11,343 nt of DNA from the NCBI GenBank assembly GCA_025927795.1, contig JAICKT010000123.1, forward strand, positions 1 to 11,343, given 5' to 3'. The notes beneath the pieces are model-generated. The model did no database searches, was not told the DNA's origin, and saw only the letters and a program-made list of their open reading frames with translations. This document shows, one piece after another, positions 1-6,002 of this stretch (its first letter is position 1; every line of letters begins with the position of its first letter). This DNA is from Parafilimonas sp. (GTDB lineage Bacteria > Bacteroidota > Bacteroidia > Chitinophagales > Chitinophagaceae). The position numbers and the translations under genes are program-made.

Positions 1-159
1 ACGGAGGTTGGTAATGGCGTCATTAATTTCAAAGAAATTTTCAAGCATAAGAACGAAGCAGGCATGAAATACTTCTATGTAGAGCAGGATAAAACGCCGG
101 GAGATCCGTTTGTAAGCATCAAAGAAAGTATTGATTATATCCGGAAGAACCTGGTTTAG
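1..159 (+). CDS. Sugar phosphate isomerase/epimerase, C-terminal end (partial)
   Basis: Open from the left edge in frame 1 and closed by TAG at 157-159, leaving 52 residues. The visible part contains EVGNGVINFKEIF, then AGMKYFYVEQD, then DPFVSIKESIDYI. This is how the last strands and helix of xylose-isomerase-like TIM-barrel proteins (sugar phosphate isomerase/epimerase family) end in Bacteroidota: a conserved G-x-I-[ND]-F-[KR] turn, a [YF]-x-V-E-Q-[DE] strand and a closing S-I-x-x-S helix. Such proteins usually isomerise or epimerise sugars or inositols, but the substrate cannot be read from the tail. It is the only plus-strand gene seen, and it converges on the serine hydrolase gene across a hairpin terminator. 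The start and metal ligands lie outside the window. Confidence 0.75.
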   Translation, partial: TEVGNGVINFKEIFKHKNEAGMKYFYVEQDKTPGDPFVSIKESIDYIRKNLV

Positions 160-194
160 GAAGAAGAATAAGCTGTTTCAAATTTACTTTTGCA

Positions 195-231
195 AAAACG
201 GCATTTTCAACAAATTTGAAAGTGCCGTTTT
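195..231. terminator. Bidirectional hairpin terminator between convergent genes
   Basis: A 16-bp stem with a single G-U pair (195-210 with 216-231) encloses a 5-base loop. The stem begins with A's and ends with T's, so either strand gives a hairpin followed by a T-run (TTTTG on plus, TTTTTGC on minus). It lies 35 bases after the isomerase stop and 38 bases after the serine hydrolase stop, as expected of a shared terminator for convergent genes. Confidence 0.85.
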
Positions 232-269
232 GTAGTAAACAAAGGAATATGCGGTTTTTTTAATTTGGT

Positions 270-1685
270 TCAGTTCCTTAACGTTGCTTCCTTTTTCAGT
301 CCATTGAATATAAAATAGGTTTTCGCAACATTGCCTTTGTCGTCTGTGTCAAATTGTAACTGCAAATCATATTCTTTATTAGAAGAAAAGAATTTTGTAT
401 TTGATTCGGGTAACAATTTTAAATCAGGTTCACCATGAATAGTCATCCATAATGTTCCGTCTTTTTTATACACTTTTGTAATAAAAGGCAACGCATACTC
501 ACCAACATATTTGTCAAGTAAAGAAGTATCCATCGAAACCGGCTTATGTATATATGGCGGAACAATTTCTTTGTCAAATAAAATATAAGCCAAGGTGCCT
601 GCAATCGATGAAGAACTCTTTGCTTTGTTAGCTAATAAAATTATAGTGACATCATCTTGTGCATAATGAATAAGTGTTGTTATATAGCCGAGCGTTTCAT
701 TGTTGCCTCCATCTCTTTGCTGCACATAATTGCCAAACTCATTTTTGCCAACAAGTGTTCCATAACCCATAAATATTTTAGAAGCTGTATCTTTTAAAAT
801 ATAAGGCGTAAACATTTCCTGCTGTGATTTCACGGGAAGTAATGTATGATGCTGCAACGCTTCATCCCACAAAAACAAATCACTCGCTGTGCTGCTGATA
901 CCTCTGCCGCCCAAAATGTTTTTAGCAATATGATCATAGTCACTACCAAAAGCTGTAAAACTATCTGCAGGAAAAAATTGCTGTTTTGATTCATCAAAAT
1001 AAATGCTTTCCGTATGATTTGATATTTTGTTTTCAGCTATTTGCATACCTGTTAAAACTTTGGTATGTTCAAGATGTAAGGGCATAAATATCTTTTGCTG
1101 CATGAAATCTGCATAACTTAATCCTGATACTTTTTCAATTAGTGCCGCAAGCAAAGGATATTCTGCATAATAGTGATATTCATCATACTGCATTCCAGGT
1201 TGCCATGCTAAGGGAACTTTTGATGCTGCAAGGCTTTTTATGATGTCTGCATTCGTTGCATATTTTTGTGTGCCCCATTTATCTTTCATTACTTCTTCAT
1301 AATAATCGGGTAAGCCTGATGTATGCGTAAGCAAATGTTGAATGGTTACATTATCATAAGGCAGTTCAGGAAAATATTTAATGATTGGGTCTGATAATTT
1401 TAACTTGCCTTCATCTTTTAATAACAATATTGCAGCAGCAGTAAATTCTTCTGTAATAATTCCAAGTTCAAACATTGAATTGGTGTCTAATGGTTTTGTG
1501 TTTGCATAATCAAGTGTGCCAAAAGTTTTTTGATAAATGATGCTATCATGTTTTGCAATCAATACGGAACCGCTGAATTGATTTATACTAACAGCTGACT
1601 GCATATAACTATCGAGCAATGCAGTGTAATTTTTTTGTGCCTGCAAAGCGAATGGAAGTAGCAAGGCAATTAATATTTTTTTCAT
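270..1685 (-). CDS. Exported class C beta-lactamase-fold protein with all catalytic motifs replaced
   Basis: 471 residues. The N-terminus is a signal peptide (MKKILIALLLPFALQAQ). Residues ~25-370 have the serine hydrolase/penicillin-binding-protein fold of the beta-lactamase family: LKLSDPIIKYFPELPYDNVTI (95-115 region) with HLLTHTSGLPDY (117-128), then GRGISSTASDLFLW. Residues ~385-471 form the C-terminal beta-rich domain (DUF3471-like) common behind such hydrolases. The nucleophile motif SxxK is I76-I-T-E79, the YxN motif is H171-Y-Y173, and the HxG/KTG motif is R324-D-G326. Both the serine and the lysine are therefore gone; the codons at 1458-1460 and 1449-1451 were checked as ATT and GAA. 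The surrounding fold is well kept with no frameshift, which suggests a retained pseudoenzyme (binding or scaffold role) rather than a dying gene. No peptidase or lactamase activity should be assumed from the family name. Confidence 0.85.
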   Translation of the reverse strand: MKKILIALLLPFALQAQKNYTALLDSYMQSAVSINQFSGSVLIAKHDSIIYQKTFGTLDYANTKPLDTNSMFELGIITEEFTAAAILLLKDEGKLKLSDPIIKYFPELPYDNVTIQHLLTHTSGLPDYYEEVMKDKWGTQKYATNADIIKSLAASKVPLAWQPGMQYDEYHYYAEYPLLAALIEKVSGLSYADFMQQKIFMPLHLEHTKVLTGMQIAENKISNHTESIYFDESKQQFFPADSFTAFGSDYDHIAKNILGGRGISSTASDLFLWDEALQHHTLLPVKSQQEMFTPYILKDTASKIFMGYGTLVGKNEFGNYVQQRDGGNNETLGYITTLIHYAQDDVTIILLANKAKSSSSIAGTLAYILFDKEIVPPYIHKPVSMDTSLLDKYVGEYALPFITKVYKKDGTLWMTIHGEPDLKLLPESNTKFFSSNKEYDLQLQFDTDDKGNVAKTYFIFNGLKKEATLRN

Positions 1686-1734
1686 AATTTTTTCGAGTGA
1701 TAAAATCTATTAATCAAGTCTTTTGGAAAAGAGA

Positions 1735-1827
1735 CTACCGTCGGCACTTGTTAACTGAACACTTGTTATTTGCCTTGTCATCTCTTACAAATTCAACTTC
1801 ACCATTTACGCCTTCTATATAAAAACT
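1735..1827 (-). pseudogene. Remnant of a second serine-hydrolase C-terminal domain
   Basis: A short open stretch bounded by stops reads SFYIEGVNGEVEFVRDDKA and then runs into unrelated residues. The piece GEVEFVRDDKA has the pattern of the C-terminal domain of beta-lactamase-related hydrolases (x-x-F-x-x-D-x-K-G-N-V). It aligns with LQLQFDTDDKGNV in the intact neighbour at 270-1685. It has no start codon and is bounded on the 5' side by the end of the NTF2-like gene. It is most simply the leftover tail of a deleted paralogue. Short length limits certainty. Confidence 0.35.
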
Positions 1828-1860
1828 TTATTATTTTTCTGATGCAATATTTTTTAGGAA

Positions 1861-1881
1861 CGTGCTGAACAGAACAGCACG
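1861..1881. other. Small perfect hairpin just past the NTF2-like stop
   Basis: A 7-bp perfect stem (CGTGCTG with CAGCACG) around a 7-base loop lies 9 bases after the TGA at 1890. No T-run follows on the minus strand, so it is a poor intrinsic terminator. It also falls inside the frame-shifted continuation of the lipoprotein gene, so it may simply be coding sequence. Confidence 0.3.
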
Positions 1882-1889
1882 ATGCTCAA

Positions 1890-2348
1890 TCACTTGCCTT
1901 GGTCATTAAATTTAAAAATGTCAACATCTTTAAAGTGAAATGATTTGCCCTTTGTATTCATTCTCATAAAATCTGTTTTAAAAGAACCATCCCAATCTGC
2001 GTATACAAAAACATAATCGCTGTCTGATACTGCAAGCTCATTGCTGGATTTATATTCGTTCACTGCAAAGCGCCACATATTCATAAACATTTTCATGGAA
2101 TCAATACCACGTGCAGGCGGAGTGGTGCCATCGCCATAATCAACAGCATCTTTTGCTGTCTGCGATAATATCAAATCCATATTACCACTGCTCCATGCCC
2201 GAATGCATTCCAAAGCAACCTTCTTATTTTTTTCTTCTTTGTTTTCCTGTGCTTCCCTTACTTTAACATAGTTTGCATTGCTATTTGACCTGTTGTTACA
2301 GGCTGAAATAAGAATGAGTGTAGTTATGATTGTAAGTACTTTCTTCAT
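1890..2348 (-). CDS. NTF2/SnoaL-like lipoprotein, probable 1-base frameshift at the 3' end
   Basis: 152 residues as read. The N-terminus is a lipoprotein signal with lipobox I-S-A-C17, so the product is probably lipid-anchored. Residues ~40-152 look like a SnoaL/NTF2-like cone domain: a helix ALECIRAWSSGNMDLI, the loop DAVDYGDGT, then a strand VFVYADWDGSFKT and KDVDIFKFNDQGK. The family normally continues after G-K with an I/V-x-E-H strand. Here a TGA follows at once, but the next frame reads VIEHRAVLFSTFLKNIASEK to a TAA at 1831-1833. Restoring one A in GGCAAG (1893-1897) joins the two frames. The intended product is therefore about 172 residues ending at 1831. No ligand or catalytic residue can be assigned. 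Confidence 0.75.
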   Translation of the reverse strand: MKKVLTIITTLILISACNNRSNSNANYVKVREAQENKEEKNKKVALECIRAWSSGNMDLILSQTAKDAVDYGDGTTPPARGIDSMKMFMNMWRFAVNEYKSSNELAVSDSDYVFVYADWDGSFKTDFMRMNTKGKSFHFKDVDIFKFNDQGK

Positions 2349-2440
2349 GATAGTATTTTAATGATTGATTGAATTGTTTATTATTGCCGTAATGAAAAGT
2401 TGCAGCTCATAACATAAAGACCTTTCAATTTTTTACAAGC

Positions 2441-3469
2441 TTATTTTTTATCAGGCAATGCATTTACCAAAGCCAGCGTTGCCCAGTTTGTGGCTGCCGC
2501 AGAAATATATTGGCTCTCATCAAGCGGCGGAAAACCTGAACTTATAAAAGGCTGTATAGGATTTGAACGTGTTTCTACAATCCATGCGCCTGTTTCATCC
2601 TGCGTTTGCAATAAATAGTTCACGCCTTTTGCATACACATCGTTTGCTGTATTCATCACGCCACTTTCGCTTAATGCATACAAAACCTCGCCTGTTGCGT
2701 ACGAATCGCTTCGCATAGTAGGCAACTGGCTCCATCCGCCATCGTTATTTTGCATGGCAATTAATTTTTTTGCAATTTTAATTTTTGATGTCTCACTGCT
2801 GGCGCACCATTTCATACCCAATAGTTGAAATGCCAGTTCCTGTTCATTGGTTAACTGCAGTTTTTCCAGCCAGTGTTTAGTATTAGCAACCAATTTTTTT
2901 ACCTGCGTATTTTTTGCAGGCGAGGCATATAATTGTATTGCCCGGATAGCTGTTGCAGTAAGATGCACATCGCCTATTTCAAAAGGCACTCTTGCATATT
3001 CTGCTTTAAAATGTCCATCGGGCAAAGCCTGGCTGATGAGATAATCAACCGCAAGGTCTGTGTTGTAGTTAGCAGGAAATTTTTCTGCTTCTAATCCCAA
3101 CAACATATAAGCGGGAAGAAATTTTGCAGATACGAATTGATAAACAAGATTTGGGTTATCAATAAAAAACAAAGTGTTGTTCATGGCATCGGTGCGCATC
3201 GCTGCCGTAGTATCTATATCGCTTAAGCCTTTTGCTTTTAATTTTTCTGCAATCACTGATGTAAGGGTGGCGTGATGACAGGAAGCACATTTTGCAGCAC
3301 TAATAAACTTTGCACCGCTTGTTTGCAATACTGCAAAGCTTTTGGTAACAGATGTTTTGATTGCTGCCGTGCTTGCTTTTGGTATATTATTTTTCCAGCT
3401 TGTGAATGTTGTAAAAGAAACGATGGCTGTTACTATTACAAGCGTAGTAAAAAATATTTTATGTTTCAT
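2441..3469 (-). CDS. Exported CxxCH (heme c-like) plus prenyltransferase/squalene-cyclase-like repeat protein
   Basis: 342 residues from the ATG at 3467-3469. An ATG 45 bases upstream is open but would overlap the ankyrin gene and place 15 polar residues before a normal signal/anchor segment (KIFFTTLVIVTAIVSF), so the inner start is preferred. After the export signal, residues 58-66 read AAKCASCHH, a single heme-c type CxxCH motif. The rest is an alpha/alpha-toroid of the prenyltransferase/squalene-cyclase type. Characteristic pieces are LIAMQNNDGGW (~236-246), RSDSYATGEVLYALSESG, GVNYLLQTQDETGAW, NPIQPF (303-308) and YISAAATNWATLAL (~321-334). Similar Acidobacteria/Bacteroidota proteins carry ankyrin repeats, CxxCH and this toroid in one chain. 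Here the ankyrin part is the gene directly upstream, 13 bases away, so the two products probably act together in the periplasm. Enzyme activity is unknown. Confidence 0.75.
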   Translation of the reverse strand: MKHKIFFTTLVIVTAIVSFTTFTSWKNNIPKASTAAIKTSVTKSFAVLQTSGAKFISAAKCASCHHATLTSVIAEKLKAKGLSDIDTTAAMRTDAMNNTLFFIDNPNLVYQFVSAKFLPAYMLLGLEAEKFPANYNTDLAVDYLISQALPDGHFKAEYARVPFEIGDVHLTATAIRAIQLYASPAKNTQVKKLVANTKHWLEKLQLTNEQELAFQLLGMKWCASSETSKIKIAKKLIAMQNNDGGWSQLPTMRSDSYATGEVLYALSESGVMNTANDVYAKGVNYLLQTQDETGAWIVETRSNPIQPFISSGFPPLDESQYISAAATNWATLALVNALPDKK

Positions 3470-3482
3470 AACAGGAGTTTTA

Positions 3483-4484
3483 TTATTTGGAAATATATTT
3501 TTTAAGTAAGGCAACTGATTGCGTGTTGCCTTTCAGGCTTGCATAATACAAAGCATCTGTTTTGTCTTTTGCTTTTGCCGTTGGCGATGCACCATGATCA
3601 ATTAATGCCTGCATCATTGCGGCGTCGTCTTCTTCAGACATCGCGAGAAACATTAATGTAGTATAACCACGATATGTTTTTGCTTTTGCGTCAGCGCCAT
3701 GTTCCAGTAAATAATAAAACGATGGCTTATCGTTGCTTACCGCTGTCCACATTAAAGGCGTTACGGTTCCAAACAAAGGCAGTATGGCTGTTTTCGGGCT
3801 AACGTTTACATCAGCGCCATTATCAACCAGCATTTTTAATGTATTAAAACAACGGTAATTGGTAGCAGCACTGATTGGATAATCACCAAACACATTAGTA
3901 TCATTTATACTAACACCATTTCTTATTAATAAGCCAACCAATGCTGTATCATCAGTGCTTGCCGCGTTATACATAATATCGTTTAAGGGACCGCTGTTAT
4001 GTACATCACAACCTTTATCAATCAACAATTGAATCAGCCTTGCGCTGCCGGGAATGGCGACAAGTTTTACCAGCACATTATTGCCTTCACGTGAATGCCA
4101 GTTTACATCAGCGCCATGTTTTATTAGCAATGTCGTTTTGTTGTAATCAGGTACGGCAAGCCATATTGATGAAATGCTGTCTTTATTATAATAATTCACA
4201 TTGGCGCCGTGTTTTAATAAAGCTTTCATCGCATCAATATTACCATTTAAAGTTGCAGCCATTAATGCTGAATAATCTCCCGACACAGCATTAGCATCCG
4301 CACCTTTTTTTAAAAGTGATTCTAATTTTTTTGTATTACCTGAACGTATCGTTTGAAATAACTGGACCGTTGCTGTATTATCAGGAATAAATTTTTGCGC
4401 TAACGTATCAGGCATTTCAAACAAAAAAATAAAAGCAGGGATAAAAAAGTATCTGCATATTGTTTTGAATAGATTATTTTTCAT
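3483..4484 (-). CDS. Exported ankyrin-repeat protein
   Basis: 333 residues with an N-terminal signal peptide (FFIPAFIFLFEMPDTLAQ). From ~37 to the end there are about eight ankyrin repeats. They are marked by GADANAV (61), GANVNYY (93), GADVNWH (124), a degenerate one near 158, GVSIN (190), GADVNVS (223), GADAKAKT (263) and GASPTAKAK (298), each preceded by an L-L-x-x-x/H-G helix end. Ankyrin arrays bind proteins. Periplasmic ones are uncommon but known in this phylum. The gene overlaps nothing and ends 13 bases before the CxxCH/toroid gene, so the pair is almost certainly co-transcribed. Lines such as YRGYTTLMFLAMSEEDDA and the last repeat resemble the N-terminal half of single-chain ankyrin-CxxCH-toroid proteins, which supports a split version of that architecture. 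Confidence 0.9.
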   Translation of the reverse strand: MKNNLFKTICRYFFIPAFIFLFEMPDTLAQKFIPDNTATVQLFQTIRSGNTKKLESLLKKGADANAVSGDYSALMAATLNGNIDAMKALLKHGANVNYYNKDSISSIWLAVPDYNKTTLLIKHGADVNWHSREGNNVLVKLVAIPGSARLIQLLIDKGCDVHNSGPLNDIMYNAASTDDTALVGLLIRNGVSINDTNVFGDYPISAATNYRCFNTLKMLVDNGADVNVSPKTAILPLFGTVTPLMWTAVSNDKPSFYYLLEHGADAKAKTYRGYTTLMFLAMSEEDDAAMMQALIDHGASPTAKAKDKTDALYYASLKGNTQSVALLKKYISK

Positions 4485-4572
4485 CGTAGTTATTTATTTT
4501 GATTGATTACAGTTGCTTAATCATTAGTCGCAGTATGACATTAAAATATAAATTGAATAAAGGCTTGATTTT

Positions 4573-5022
4573 TTATTGTTCCATGCGTGTGCCCTGCATG
4601 GCAACAATCTTCCAGTCGTCGCCTTCTTTATGAAATATATACATCCACCCGTATTCACCGGAAATATCTGTATCGCCTACATGCCCTTTTTCTGTAGTAT
4701 GTTCTGTTGCCACGGCCATGTTTTCATATACAGATACTTTCCTGTCAGAAGGTATTACTGATTCAAATTTGTAGTTGCAGGCTTTCGCATAGTCAACCAT
4801 ATTTTTTTTGTTATGAACAAAGCCAGCAGGATCTGTAAAGATGTAAGTATCTGCATAACATTTTTCAAAAATTGATGCATCGTTTTTCGTAAAAGCATCT
4901 GCCATTTGCTGAAGAACTTTTGATACTGCCTGTTCTGCATTTTCATTTTGCATATTGCTTTGTGCGTGTAGTGTCACAGACATGGAAAAGAATAAAGCGG
5001 CAATTAAAATTGTTTGTTTCAT
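4573..5022 (-). CDS. Secreted DUF4440/NTF2-like protein
   Basis: 149 residues from the ATG at 5020-5022. An upstream ATG at 5073 would add a charged 17-residue extension ahead of the signal peptide MKQTILIAALFFSMSVTLHA, so it is not used here. The mature part is a compact NTF2-like domain: helix VSKVLQQMADAFTKNDASIF, the Y-A-D-T-Y-I-F-T-D-P segment, strand KVSVYENMAVATEHTTEKG and the terminal strand pair WMYIFHKEGDDWKIVAMQGT. That ending is typical of DUF4440 proteins (steroid isomerase/SnoaL relatives). No catalytic Asp/His set can be assigned with confidence. The gene sits downstream of AraC fragments, and a broken copy of the same gene lies behind a second AraC copy at 8493-8579, so it once belonged to an AraC-NTF2 module. 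Confidence 0.8.
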   Translation of the reverse strand: MKQTILIAALFFSMSVTLHAQSNMQNENAEQAVSKVLQQMADAFTKNDASIFEKCYADTYIFTDPAGFVHNKKNMVDYAKACNYKFESVIPSDRKVSVYENMAVATEHTTEKGHVGDTDISGEYGWMYIFHKEGDDWKIVAMQGTRMEQ

Positions 5023-5213
5023 GTTGATTTTATTTTTAGAGGAATAATAAAGTTTAAGATCGTTTCTGCACATTTAAAAAAAGAAAAACCCATTACACTT
5101 GTAGAAAGGAAGTTTCGTCGTTTCATAAACTAACTTTTTTTTATTTGTGATTTTTATTATTCCGAGAATGCAATGCCATGAAACACTTCTGGCGTTTTCA
5201 AAAATTAGTTAAC

Positions 5214-5221
5214 CAAAAGTA
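5214..5221 (-). promoter_or_regulatory. Possible Bacteroidota -7 element (TACTTTTG)
   Basis: Matches the Bacteroidota -7 consensus TAnnTTTG exactly on the minus strand, 192 bases upstream of the DUF4440 start. No TTG lies at the expected -33 position. A similar TATTTTTG lies at the same distance from the duplicated block near 8695. Weak evidence only. Confidence 0.25.
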
Positions 5222-5232
5222 AGATGGGGCAG

Positions 5233-5301
5233 TATTGAGAAAATAGTAAAAACACGACAAGTTTTGATTACCCAATTATGGTATGGTCTTCTTCAAAAAG
5301 A
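5233..5301. repeat. Duplicated 69-bp block spanning an AraC stop codon (copy 1)
   Basis: Aligns without gaps to 8695-8763, with 65 of 69 positions identical by direct reading. The first 28 bases (5233-5260 against 8695-8722) are identical even though they lie beyond the AraC stop. The match continues at lower identity into both AraC coding remnants. Confidence 0.85.
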
Positions 5302-5366
5302 ACTGGTATCCTCAAGCAACTTTTTGAGGTATCACCGGAGAAGCGCTTAAAGTCTTTTATCAAATA
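5268..5366 (-). pseudogene. AraC-family C-terminal fragment B
   Basis: Reads IKDFKRFSGDT, diverges through a damaged middle, then ends VLFEEDHTIIG and TAA at 5268-5270. This is the last helix and tail of an AraC/XylS helix-turn-helix domain, closest to the tail of the copy at 8730-9563 (FLFEEDHTIIG). It starts immediately after the stop of another AraC fragment, so it has no start, no DNA-recognition helix 1 and no effector domain. It looks like the product of a deletion between paralogues. Confidence 0.75.
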
Positions 5367-5638
5367 TTAAGTTGTATAATCTTCAACTGATAGAGGAGTG
5401 CCTTTAAGAGAACAGAAGGCGCTTCATTGGAGAACTTTTTGAAGTCCTTTATTAAGTCCATCTGGTCAAAACTAGACTGCTTCTTGTGCAACAGAAGCTT
5501 AGCATAATGCTGGTTTGGAGCTTAATATTAAGGGCATAATTGAAGCGTGTAATGCAGAAATAGAATTTGGCAGAAATACCAATAGGTTCAACGAAAGGTC
5601 GGTCAAAAGTTTGTATGCTCATTTTTGGTACTCATGTA
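5367..5638 (-). pseudogene. AraC-family C-terminal fragment A, frameshifted
   Basis: The fragment starts near MSIQTFDRPFVEPIGISAKF, equivalent to MSIRNFERHFMEYTGMPAKL in the copy at 9623-10461, and runs through YFCITRFNYALNIKL. One frameshift near 5495-5520 moves it to the frame reading FDQMDLIKDFKKFSNEAPSV. A second near 5400 restores TPLSVEDYTT before TAA at 5367-5369. The whole covers only the DNA-binding domain. Its effector half is missing and is replaced upstream by the small gene at 5639-5866. The tail resembles the 9623-10461 copy more than the 8730-9563 copy. Confidence 0.75.
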
Positions 5639-5866
5639 TTACTGTGACAATCGAAGCATAAGCGTTAATACTCCAGTAACGTTTATAACTTTTGCAAACT
5701 CCAAGAGTGCATTACTTAGATCATCATGGGAGTTAGCCGCAATATGCAAAATCACACCGAATCCAATTATGCTTCCAATCACCACTTGTTTAGCATTCAT
5801 AAGAGAAATATTAAGATTTTCTTCTTGTACGTTTTCACCTTCAATAAGAATTAGACTTTCAATCAT
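5639..5866 (-). CDS. Small protein resembling a stand-alone Lrp/AsnC ligand-binding (RAM) domain
   Basis: 75 residues. It has a perfect AGGAGG at 5875-5880, 8 bases before the ATG, which is striking in a Bacteroidota region where other starts show none. The sequence fits the length and beta-alpha-beta-beta-alpha-beta order of the Lrp/AsnC C-terminal domain: strand SLILIEG, a short helix region, VVIGSIIGFGVILHIAA (the place of the V-x-G-x-x-D-L strand pair), helix HDDLSNALLEFAKV, and closing VTGVLTLML. The usual acidic residue of the G-x-x-D loop is not present. Stand-alone domains of this kind exist and sense amino acids or pair with regulators. The assignment comes from pattern only. The stop abuts an AraC fragment. 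A plain hypothetical protein is the alternative. Confidence 0.5.
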   Translation of the reverse strand: MIESLILIEGENVQEENLNISLMNAKQVVIGSIIGFGVILHIAANSHDDLSNALLEFAKVINVTGVLTLMLRLSQ

Positions 5867-5874
5867 TTTTGATT

Positions 5875-5880
5875 CCTCCT
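5875..5880 (-). promoter_or_regulatory. Strong Shine-Dalgarno (AGGAGG)
   Basis: Perfect AGGAGG on the minus strand, 8 bases ahead of the ATG at 5864-5866. It fixes the start of the 75-residue gene and supports it being translated. Confidence 0.75.
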
Positions 5881-5890
5881 AAATTTTATT

Positions 5891-5916
5891 TAATCAGTAT
5901 AAGTAATCAGTATAAG
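5891..5916. repeat. Perfect 13-bp tandem repeat upstream of the small Lrp-like gene
   Basis: TAATCAGTATAAG occurs twice without a gap (5891-5903 and 5904-5916), 11 bases upstream of the AGGAGG. The same 13 bases occur a third time at 9624-9636, where they encode the last residues and stop of an AraC copy. It is either an operator-like array or debris of an AraC 3' end. Confidence 0.85.
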
Positions 5917-5968
5917 CTTTTATTTACAAATTGAAAACCAACTAATAAAATAATGCAAGTAATGTTTA

Positions 5969-5999
5969 TGAGTGCAATAGTGGCAACTATTGTCACTCA
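5969..5999. terminator. Hairpin at the end of the MACPF operon
   Basis: A 6-bp outer stem (5969-5974 with 5994-5999), a one-base bulge at 5993 and a 7-bp inner stem (5975-5981 with 5986-5992) enclose a GGCA loop. It begins 4 bases after the last stop of the operon on the minus strand. The following minus-strand sequence is AT-rich but lacks a real T-run, so termination is likely from position more than from a canonical signal. Confidence 0.5.
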
Positions 6000-6002
6000 A
6001 AA

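Noticed and set aside
2847..3505. Plus-strand open frames of 65 and 77 codons
   Set aside because: They lie opposite the well-supported CxxCH/toroid gene, and their translations show no domain or signal.
4040..4294. Plus-strand open frame of 84 codons
   Set aside because: Antisense to the ankyrin-repeat gene; it exists because of the repeat composition.
4755..4946. Minus-strand 63-codon frame
   Set aside because: Out-of-frame shadow within the DUF4440 gene.
5309..5328. CCTCAA/TTGAGG hairpin
   Set aside because: Short stem inside the AraC fragment B coding remnant; no sign of function.
5625..5882. Plus-strand 85-codon frame opposite the small Lrp-like gene
   Set aside because: The minus-strand frame has AGGAGG at proper spacing and a domain-like pattern; the plus frame has neither.
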